From the NCBI GenBank assembly GCA_030867875.1, contig JAOWCC010000577.1, positions 81,883,740-81,947,739 on the forward strand: 64,000 nt of DNA, read 5' to 3'. Of the stretch, positions 36,901 to 48,900 are shown piece after piece. The notes beneath the pieces were generated by a model, which ran no database searches, was not told the DNA's origin, and was given only the letters and a program-made list of their open reading frames with translations. Made by a program: the position numbers and the translations under genes. The stretch comes from Actinernus sp. WN-2022 (Eukaryota > Cnidaria > Anthozoa > Actiniaria > Actinernidae). Position 1 is the first letter of the stretch. Each line of letters begins with the position of its first letter.

Positions 36901-39900
36901 TACATTATGTTGGCTTCTTTGTTAGAGTCACCGGCCATCTGTGGAAAGTAGTTCTTGCTTCACTGATACAAACACTGGCTGTCGTTGCCCAGTCCGCCGA
37001 TATCCCGCTTGTGCACGAGTCAATTTTGATTGAAGGTGGCTTGGCCACCTGCTGAGTATCCGGAATTCGTAACTGCTTTAAGCATATTTAGCATATTAAA
37101 ATATGCTAAAAGTTCCTCTTTTACTTGACTCCGTTTGGTAATTTCAGCAACAATTAGTTGCCATAGCGGACCATAACTTTCCGCTATGGCACTATCATAT
37201 CACTATCATACGATGCAGACAGTTTGTTTTCTTTCATCTTCTCCAGCAATCATCAATCACCTGCCTTCACATATCTGTCTGCCGCATGATGCTTCTTATC
37301 CACGTAATCTTTTTTAGCCTGCTTCTTCTCTACATCGCGGACTTTGTCCTGCTGATATCTAACCTATTATTACTCACCGTTAGAATCAGAAAACTCGGGT
37401 AGTATATTTAAAAACCGCCAGCGAATTTGAATTTCGCAGATCTAAAGGCAAACTATTCCAGTCATTCAGTGCTTGGTATTTAAATCGTTGTTTACCCCAG
37501 TTCCTTTGGGCCTTATCTAAATGTTTATTGTTTCTTTGCCTGGTATTATATCTATGGATTTCTTTATTTATAGGATTAGATTGAAATCAAAGTCAATGAG
37601 TCCATTTAATAGTTTATATATACACTGTAGTGCATCGGTGTAATTTTCTCCTTTGTTCCAATGTTCCGTCCAGTCTAGCTTCGCGATGGCTTCTGTTGCA
37701 GAGGAGAATATGGGAACATCTAGTATTACCTTAGCAGCTTTGTTTTGGATTATTCGTAGCGAGTTCATAAGTTTGATGTTATCTTTATCGCCCCACACGA
37801 TGTCAGCATAATCTAAGATTGGCAGAATCAATGTATTGTACAGTGTTAGCCGGGCATGCTGGGTAGAAAATGACTAATGCGCTTTAGTAGCCCTATTCGC
37901 TGATTGGCTTTTGAGACGATAGTTTGAACATGGTCAGACCAAGTCATCGTTTGGGTGATAGTTACTCCTAAATATTTAATTGTGTCAGTGCGATCGAGCG
38001 TGATGTTATCTATAATAAGGGAGATACTGCTACATATTTCGATAACTTTCAATGAGAAGAAAGTTCGACTTTTTGTCATTCAAAGTGAGAAGATTGTCGT
38101 TAAACCATTTGACAACATTGGCCAAATTCCTATCAAGCTTCTGTTCAACATCTTTTGCGGATGATGAGGAGAAGTAGATGACAGTATCGTCAGCGTACAT
38201 AATAATAATAATAATAATAATAATAAATCTTTTGAGAGGAGGCCTCCGTCACTTATGCAAAAGTGGTTTTCAGGAGGGTCCTCTGTAACATAAAATTAAA
38301 ATTAAAAAGATAAAATGGACATAGAATAATATATAAAATATTAATAAGAAAGAACGATCATAAAAAGATAAAACTAGCATAAATACTGATTAATTAAAAA
38401 CTTATTTATATTTCTTTTAAACATCAACTTAGGCATGAGCTTTTTAAATTCATTTGGCAGAGAAGCCCAATCGTTTGTTGCCCTAAAGTATGTAGCACGT
38501 CTTCCCCATTCTGTCCTCGGCTTGGGGAGTCTCGGCAGATATCCGTTCCTAGTATTATGACCATGCGACTGACTTAAAGTAGTTTTGAAAATATTAAAGT
38601 GTTCTGGAATATCCCCTTTAATTGCATTCTGAACGGCAACACATCGATGTCCAAAACGCCTTCCGACCAATGGGATCCATTTAAGATAGATACTTCACAC
38701 GATTTAAGGCAGTTTGGCAGATTGTTAATGTAAACCAGGAAAAGCAAAGGACCAAGAATACTTTCTGAGGTACTCCAACTGGAACGTGTTTCGAGGATGA
38801 GTGGTAGTTGTCGGCTGCAGTTACTATAGTTAATTTCAGATCCTTCATTGGTCAACATTGGTATACTGGTATATTGGTATACAAGTAGTGGTCTTCAAAA
38901 CAGAAACTCAACAGTACCATATTCTAGTGCTGTATTGTTGTAAAGTAATATTTATACTATATAAAAACACAGTAACTTTAATTGTGTTGTCCTCTGATGG
39001 AATGTTAAGATTCAAATAAATGACAGAATGTTACAAACATTATTTTATATCCTCCTCAGACCATATGGATGTTAAAGATTTCTGCGTGACGTTGGTTTTG
39101 AATTAAAATAATGTTGTGTTTAACTAATATTATATGTACATATGTTTTATTGAATACTCTGTGAGCAGAATTTATTTTTTGCTTTCAGAGGGAGGTACTC
39201 CCATAAGTTATACGAGGATCTGCCTCCCCAAAGGGTATGGTTTTCAAGCTGTTTTAATCTGAAATAGTGTATACAGCGTTTAGAGTTTAGGTTCGGAAAA
39301 CTGTATAGAAAATCATTCATATAATTTGGTCAGAAATGGGGCTAGGGCTTGGAGATCCAGGTTGCACACCCTCACCAAATTTACGGAGAGTATCCCCCGC
39401 CCTCCCTCCAGGGGCTCAAGTTTACATCTGTATTACAAGCATACATGCAGTAGACACAAGTACCCACTGGGTGCCTATTTTTCAGTCTCGCTAAGCGTAA
39501 CACACAGCGCAACCCTGTCAGTTATTCTCTTGCACTAGCACATCATCAAGCTCAACAGGACTGGCATCAACAATAACTCTGCTGTGTGCCTCTTTATCAG
39601 AATAAGCCATCACTGATGCGTTAGCCAGCTGTTCTTGATATGCTTAATAAATACTTCTTCTTGTTCCCTGCCCCATACAAACTGTTCTCCGTTTCGTGAT
39701 ATCGCTCTCAGGGGCTCGGTAGTTGAAAATCCGGTTATGAAACGTGCACTGAATTTCACCATTCCTAAGAAGCTTCCAATCTCTGAAGGTTATGTTGAAC
39801 GAGCAGTTTCGACAATCGCTCGTACGTTTTCCTTTCTTGGATCAATACTATACTTTGTAAGCAGAAGCCCCTGAAGACTACTGTGTTTATCCAGAATGTG

Positions 39901-42900
39901 CATTTCTCAGTCCTCAGTGTTAACTGTCAATCTACTAGTCTATCCAGTACCTTGTAAAGTTCCTATGTCGTTTTCTGCCACATCTTTACCATGCATTACC
40001 AATTCATCAGCAATACTAACAATATCATAAAGATCGCTACCGTCTGTCTGATAATGTGCTGGTATTTATCTGCTGCGACAATTACTCCAATCGTTTGTAA
40101 GAGAACACTCCTTCATGTGTCGCGAAGGTTGTTATTTCCCTTGAGTCTTCATGTAGTTCAATTTGGTGGAAACCCGAACAAAGATCTAATTTTGAAAAGA
40201 CAAAACTACCATCCTCGAGCACTTCATCAACTGTGGGTATTTTCCGAAGTGAGAAGGGGACATGCCGTACTTTCTGAGCTGCTGGGATGACCTTTGGATC
40301 TATGTTTAGTTTCAGCTGATAATCTTTCAGCTTGCCAATCCATTTAAAAATGATAGGGGGCTTCGCCTTAACTTGCTCTGCAATGTTCTCGTGTTCAGTC
40401 TTACCATCAGCTATACCCGTACCAACAACTGGTCCAATCTGCAGGATATATCATGTTGTTCGGCGGCTAAATGTCCTAGAAGGCAATACCGAGCCAGTGG
40501 TCTAAACAGAACAGATTTGAATTGCATCCAAAGAAATGTAAAGAACTCAAAATCTCGTTCTCTAGAACACCGAGAATTTATGACACCGTTACGGTAGGGG
40601 AGGCAACTCTTGGTGAAGTGGACGAAATAAAAATTCTAGGTGTAACATTACAGAATAATCTTAAATGGAACTCTCATATTTCGGACACCATCAAAAAAGC
40701 GTCAAAGAGACTATACTTCCTAGTTCAGCTTAAGCGCGCTAATGTTTCTGCAGACGAACTTGTCCAATTTTATACTGCCTGTATTCAATCTGTGTTGTTA
40801 TATGCCAGCCCGGTATTTCATTATAGTCTCCCAGATTATCTTAGCTGTTCACTTGAACGAATACAAAAACGAGCCCTACGCATTATATATGGATACGATC
40901 TTTCGTACTCTGACCAGCTTAACTTTTCTGGTCTATGTAGCCTTGCGGACCGTAGGTCACAACTCTGCCAGAGTTTATTTCGGAGGATACTGTCGCATCC
41001 AGAGGGAAATCTATATGGCCTCCTACCGTTTAATACAACGCGCCCAACTGTTACCTTAAGGAGTAGAAATCCTATGTGTATACCATCATGTAGAACTAAT
41101 AGATATAGAAACACCTTTATAATATCGGGCGCAAATGATTACAATAACAATCGTAAGTAACTACAATCGATGTATTTAGAAATTTTTAATTGTAATATAG
41201 CATTAGTTTAATTAGAGCAGTATATAGTATATCCTTCTTAAAACTTAGTTAACTTATCTAGAACCATATTAATGTAAACCTCCGTAATTCAGTTTTTGCT
41301 GTAAGTGAGAAATATTTGTAATAAACGATCTATCTATAAGTAAGTGTTTCATACCGAGAACCGAGGTTCTCGGTATGAAAGTGACTTATATCACATTTGG
41401 CGAGCTTTTCTCAAATAGAAGGAGGTTTAAAACTGAGTTACAACCCTCCCTACAACAGTTATAAACCTCAGATTTGTTATTTAATTAGTCTATTGTTCAA
41501 CGGGTTTATACCAGAGTTCCACCCCTATGAAGAACAAAGAAAACCGTGTCAAGTGTGATATAAGCGTAGTTTTTTTTCCGGCTATCTGCGTCAACATCCA
41601 TTGTATGTAATATGTGAATTTTGTATCTCTTAGGATTCCAGTGTTTTTCAAACAATTACGTTTAGATTACTAATTATAAGTAGATACACGTAGTTTTGTT
41701 ACCTTTGCCTTTGTAAGTAGTTTTTCTAACTTACTGCATGTAGCCTAGTTCCCATATACCCTGTAAATATATATTTTTATATTTTCGTAATATATTGTAA
41801 AAATGATTGCAGTTCACTTAGGTACTATTATCTTTTTTTTTAAAAAACACCAACGTTAATGTACAATTAATGTCACTAAGAAAGTGCTCACTGCTTCCGT
41901 ATCAGTAAGTAACCTTATAGCGAGGACGAATTCCAGAAAATGAAAGGCCAGGGTCTTAATGTCTTAGTGGAGTTTAATGCAGAGGTAGCAGTGGGAACTA
42001 AGAAGTGAAGGGCGGCTACTGTTGCGGAGCGAATGGCCGTGGGCACTAGCCCTGGTTGGTGGTATGAGATGGTTCATGCATGAATTGCGCTGTAGGATCT
42101 TGTTAAATAACTTGTCTCACAAGTGATCCCGTCTTGCAGCTAGGAGGTGACAGCCAGATATAGAAAGTGCCTCGGGATACAGAGACGTTGACCTTCATGT
42201 TAGCTTCGCTTGAGGCTGATACAGTCTGTTCTGTGACTAAAAATGCAAAATCGTCATCGTCGCTTTTCTCTTGCTGTTGATCCTCAACATAGTTTGCTTG
42301 CATAGTTTGTTTGTTTTCTGTGTTGTGCTCGACCTGTTCTCCACCCTTGTTTCCAGGTCTGAGATCAGCTTTATCTGGCTTACATCACACCGCAAAATGC
42401 CCATATTTCCACTGAATTCTCTACACGTTTTCCTTTTGCAGGGTATTTTGGGACTCGTGCTCAATTGAAACAGGTTTTACCCGGGTCCCTTTCGCTTTGT
42501 TACTAGATGTTAATTTGATAGCATTCACATTTCCCCCATTCCCGTGTTGAGGTGAGGTCATATCTCGTACTTGTTGTCCAGTGGCTTGCCATGTACGGGC
42601 TTTTTGCAATACATTTCCCAATGTAACATTACTTGTCACAAGCAGCTTCTTCTTTAGATCAATATTGCGCAACTTCTCTATAAGCCGATCGCGTAAATTA
42701 TCCACTAATTCCTCTCCATAATTACAATTAGGTCAGCGGTTTCACCATTCTTAGGCGCTAATGTCTGACCATTTGGCATTCGAAGGACACATTCTCTTCA
42801 ACGCAAAAGTAGTGATCTTACTTTCTAATGCATAACTTGTACGCGTTATCGTCCTCCTCAGGCACTGACCTGGGATCATGTATGACTTCAAATACGTGTC

Positions 42901-45900
42901 GCACTTCCATCCTTGTAAAATATAACTATTGTTTTCGATGTTCTCGATGCTCTTACCATCAGCGCAATATTGGAAGACTCGGTTCCACTCTCGCCAGCGC
43001 ACTGCGATCGCACTTCCATCCTTGCAAAATAGAACTATTGTTTTCGATGTTCTCGATGCTCTTACCATCAGCGCAATATTCGACGACTCAGTTCCACTCT
43101 CGCCAGCGCACTGCGACCACTGATGCTGATCCATTTAAGTCAGTCGGCGGTAAACCTTTCTGAGCCATCCTCGACGCCGATTTGTGGCATACTTGGGCCT
43201 GTAGGGCCAACTGAACCGAATCAATGTATACACAAAGTACAACACTCAAGAATCCGCCGGTTCTTTGCTTCATTCTACACAGCGTATGCTATGTTCCGTG
43301 TTTTAATGTCATGATATCCTTAACCAATAACCGGAAAAAATATTATCGCCAAACAATTCACATCCCTATGTTTAAGTAAACATATAAAACAAACAACAAG
43401 ATAACAAAAAGCAAACGATTAGGAAAAATATCATGAAGTAAAATTGGATGAAGAGGGCGAGAGTAATAAATTCGACTTTAGGATAACATTACTGAAACCG
43501 ATAAAACCATACATGAGTTTAACATTTAAATTGTTTATTTCAGCACTTGCATGCAAAAGTGACGAAATATCAAATATGTTTTGTTGAATTTTAGTTCCCA
43601 GTAAGGCACCAGAATCAGTTTTCATCACAACGCAGTCATCAACCTCCATTTTGGTTTCCTGGAACAAAATAAAGGAACAGTTTATCCATGGTATACTACT
43701 TGGTCATCACGTTTTCTTCAAGGAATCAAGCGACTCTAGAGATCCTGGAAACATTACGGTACAACCTGATGAGAATCAAGCAATGCTTAAAGACCTCAAG
43801 CCATTCACTAACTACTTTATACAGGTATCTGGTTTCACCAGTAAAGGAGACGGAGAAAAGACTATCGAGCAAGTGGTAAAAACCGACGAGGATGGTATGT
43901 GAAAATTACTCTCCTTTCTGGTCTAAGTGTAACTACTCAAATTTCGAAAAGATGTACGACTTCAGCAATATGCCTTATTAGGAACAATGCTTGACATTGT
44001 TAGGGAGGGAACTGATGTTACCATCTTTACAAAAAGAAAATAATAATACGGAACTTCGCTTTCTTAAAGCAAAACAAAAATCTCTTACAAATTCTGCATA
44101 AAATATATTTATATCCAAAATACCACCTGACTTTTATAAAACCATAATATAACTTCTTTTTAAATGTATTCTATAATAAATTATAAATCAGAATTAAAAT
44201 CATTCATTCCTACTTTTTTGTAATGTGCATTATTACTGACAATGAATGTGGGATGTATTCTACTTAGGTTTACACATTTGATTTAGGAAGTATACAAGTA
44301 AATACTTATAGATTTTAAATACAAGAGTAATAGAAAATATATTTGTGAAAATATTATATACAGCTTTTAAATTTATTTGCAAATTTACCCTTTTCATAAA
44401 TACAGCATGGCATAGGACAGTTGCATTATGATTATGGGGTCATTTAACTACAAATACCAGATTCATTTTCAAATTATTTTCTCATTCAAATGTTTCAAAT
44501 CCTTTGGGAATTCCAAGACAATGGTCCAAATTAGAGGAACTTAAAGGCCCAGTACGGACCTTGATGCTTTGCGCACCGCGTACCTCAAAGCCGCCATTTG
44601 TCGCAGTTGAAAATTGCTCTCTTTTCAACCGCTCTATGCGATCCATTTCCATCGGCCGTTTTTCTAATTTGAATTTCAGTATATTTATTTTCACATGTTG
44701 CCAAATTGTAAGGCATCATTTCTATAGCATTTTAAAGACATTTAGGTCGTAATGTAGGTGAAATTTGTGTTACGAACAATGCGATGTATGTTTATGGGGA
44801 AGGCATCATGGCGGAACCGTCGGTAGGAAGACCACGTTAGCCTGGTTCTGTTCGGAAAATAAGACTTTGTTCTTCTGTATTTTACGGCCGGAATGAGAGG
44901 AAGCCACATATGGGTTTTGCAGGAAAAAGAATCAGTGTTTTTGCGTTGTGTAATGCCACTGTCGTCAACGGTATTAAGCAGTCTTCAGTGATATTATAAA
45001 TTGCCAATTGGCGAGTTATTCACCGCAAGAGATATCGATTCCACTGGCATGGCTGGAGTGGTCAAAGAGGAAAGGAATCATTTTACTATCATGACAAGTT
45101 TCAAGTCGATGCTATAGAAGTGCAATGGATTTAAAAAGCCGTAGTTTTTGATGAGCCGATGGGCATGATTTGGGAGTTTGTGAAAATTTATGTGAACCCA
45201 CAACAAACAGTCTGAACAACTATAAAGGTAAAATGACAGAATACTGTTACGTTCATTAAAACAATTTACCAGAGACTTTTTCTGAATCACCAAAACTAAA
45301 TTAATTATTAAGTTGAAACATACTGGTACTGCTGTGCAAAATATATATATACATATATAGTAAAAATATTGTAGGGTGGTGGAAGGATTTTGCAAGAATA
45401 TAGCCCAAGCATTTATACTTGGCTACCACTACCGTATACATGTATGCATTTCAGTGATCTGCTGAGAGGGACAATATTAGAAACTTCACATTATAGCAAA
45501 GTTATTTTATAAAAAAATGTTGATTCTAACTATGGAGTGGCAAATTGGAACAATTTGAGCGTTGATAATGCTAAAACAAACCTATAAATTAGTTTTTTTT
45601 ATAAACAAAGCAGGACAAGTGATTCTAAGTCCCAGCATCTAATTGCTAAGAGAAGCATTTAATTAAAGTTGGAAGTATAGTGGTTTTAATAAAATCAAGG
45701 GTACTGTATAGGCTGTTGCTCATTGTCACTGATATTTACTAGCAACTAGTGTATTCGACTCAATGTGCATGTACTGTAAATGAAGGGCTGTGTGTAAAAA
45801 GGGTGTAAGTGATTCTTAATCACATTCTAAATTCTCCCTTAGAAAACAAAGAAATTGAAGGAGAATTTGATCAAGAGCCACTTACGCCCTTTTTGCACAC

Positions 45901-48900
45901 AGGCCTTCAAATATACATAACTATTCTAAAATAATACAAAAAGTAGGTTTAAGATAAAAAAATTAAGATAATATGCATATCTAGACAAAGAGATACATGT
46001 AACATAGAGTACATTGAGTACAGGAAATCATTGTAGCAAAAGCTAAACAATGTCCACAAATAAGCAATATTCTACTAGCAACAGGTGTCATGAGATTTTG
46101 CGCACATCGAAAAAAATCTAGCATTTTGTAAATGCATCAAATCAAAAATTAAATATTTTGTTTACCCTCTGATATTACATTTAAGGCTTAATTAGGCCTC
46201 TAGCAGATCGTATTAATGATCCGAACATTCTCCACACACTTTCACTACATTCAATGTTTACAACTCACATGTTGATATTTACAGAGGGATGAAAACCGGA
46301 GAACAACCTTCAAAGCATGGATGAAAATCAACAAACTCAACTCACATAATGGTGTATCCGGGATTCGAACCCGAGTCACAATAGTGGGAGGCGAGCACTA
46401 ATACACTGCACCACGCAGCTCTCCCATGAGCCTAATATACAGTCCTGGAGCCTGATTGAGCTACATGTAACCAGGATTAAGGGTTTGTTAGTGCATTTCT
46501 AACTAGTTGTAATATTAGAGTGCAGAATGACATGTTTTACCAAAAGAACCAGAATCCTCTGGATTAGATGCTAATCAGGCTTCAAACAAGGGCTCTGCTA
46601 TATAGTTTTCAAGTTTTAGGAAAAAGGGATAAAATACTTGAGAGATTAAAATAATATGACATATTGACCTTTTTAATATCCATAAAACTTCACAGTCTTA
46701 TAAATTTTATCCTACCCTCTTCATTTCTGGCCTTGTAGTCATAATACTGTACATGATCCCAGCTACATTTACCTATTTAAAGGGGGTGGGGATGTCAGCA
46801 AGAATGATGTGTGCGATTTGCTTTGGTATTTCAGAAGTTTTTATCAGAAAATAAATCAGAACAATATGATTACATGTACGCTGTAACTAAGCCTGGTAAC
46901 TCCAGTAGAATATAGCAAATTAATATTGCCTGGTTCAAAAAATACTATTGATTTTGAGGGTCAGTGTTATCTTACCCCAGAATATAAAAAAAACAAGTGT
47001 TTTTCGTGATCCAACATTAAGCTGGAGCCAATCAGCTATCTTAGGACCAATTTATTTGACATATATATTGAATCCAAGCATTGTACCCAACCTGACCGAG
47101 GCCTGAGGTTAGGCTCTAAGCGAAAGGAGGCCTTTGTTACATTTAATAAATCAGTAATTCATTAATATGTATATTTCTGATTTACCTGACAGAAGGGATA
47201 TAGACACCAATGGAAATCTGTTCCATATTCGGCAGTATCCCGCAGGTTGTATCAATTTTTTTCCACTACCATAATGTGCTGTATACGCACTCTGAACAGA
47301 TTCCAGTTTTGCCATCAAAATATTGTGATGCAGCACATGTACCAAGTGAGGTATGTTCTTTATTTAGTTTGGCATGGGATAAAATAGTTCTGCAATGTTT
47401 TCTTGTGGTATCCCATGAATATTCCACTCCCCCCCCCCACCTACTGCTAAATAATGTACGGTCCCTAAGGGCTTGTGTGTATACTGAAAAATCAAGTTAC
47501 TAACATTTCAGGATTAGTAAGTAATTAACAGGGGACTTTAATAATCTTTGTGTGTCTGTAACAAGCTAAAAATATTCAATACAAAGTTGGTAATCACTTC
47601 GTATTTTTTCTATTTGCATTCATGTAGACACTCATAGAATCTGCAAACAAATGCAGGTTTAGTAAAACTAAAAGTGGAAACAACAATATAGATAATATTG
47701 ATAACTAATTTCTTAGTCTTGATTTGTCCAGAAACCCATATAGCTGCATATACTGTGCTGTCATTGGGGTATCATAACTTTATCTTTCAAACACACAGAA
47801 TTATGGCATTGGATTTTGATGCAGATCAACCTCCAAAATTTCACGATCTACACAAAATAATCTTTGAAAATGTGAAGGTGGTGATGAATGTCACCCTCTC
47901 TAAAGCAGACAATTCCCATTTATCTGCAAATATACCACAGTGGTGATTATTTATTGCCCATTTCTTGGCAAAGTCCATACTTCCTCTTTCCACACTTAAC
48001 CGCTTGAAGAAAACAATGTACACCCTTTTCCTGAAACAAATAGAATATTTCTTATCAAAGGTACAAAAAAAGGAAAGCAACCTAAAATATGACACTCGAG
48101 GTATATAGTGTTCAATTTAATTAAACTACCACTGTCCAATTGTGCACCTTTTACATTGTAGGGGAAGGGGGTGGCTATTAAAAAGTCCTGTGGGAAAGGG
48201 AAAAATGCTGAAAAGAGGAAGTGCATGCACATTAAAAACAATTCTGCTTACTCCGAGTGACTACACATGACAATTTGTGCAAGATAAATATCTCCCTAGC
48301 CATTTCCTATATAATGAACAGCTTGCACTCAAATAATTTGCTATAAAAAAAAACATTTCAAAGGATGCATTTCTTTTGCCATGCAGCTAATGGTAATAAA
48401 TAATATTGCAGCAATCCTATTGGGTAAACTGTACTGGAATAATGATGTAATTTGCTATAATAAAAAAAATAAAGGATGCATTCCTTTTGCCATGAAGCTA
48501 TGGAAATAAATATATTGCAGCAACCTCTTGGGTAAACTGGAATAATGATGTAATGAACGATAGAGAACATATGTGCTCCTCATTGTCCCAACAACAACGA
48601 CCTGAGCACTTTATGCGATTCTGTACAACTTGTACGTCATATTCGAACCGCCAATTCCCCATAAACGAATTTTCTATTAGGAACAACGTAAAAATGGACA
48701 GAGTTGCCTTATTTTAGCTTACCTTATTTGTTAGCTTTGCTTCTGTCATATAAAGCTCAAAGGTTTGCATTTGGCCTTGTTCTCGCGTAAACTTTATATA
48801 CATGCAAGTACCCCTGCCTCCATTCGTGGCACATTGACTTTGGTACTGCACTTGGCTTTGTTATTATGGTTCTTGGGTAGTAAAAGGAAAAGGTAAACAC

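Noticed and set aside
46351..46424. Functional tRNA gene
   Set aside because: Pol III boxes are present but the acceptor stem does not pair and a SINE tail follows.
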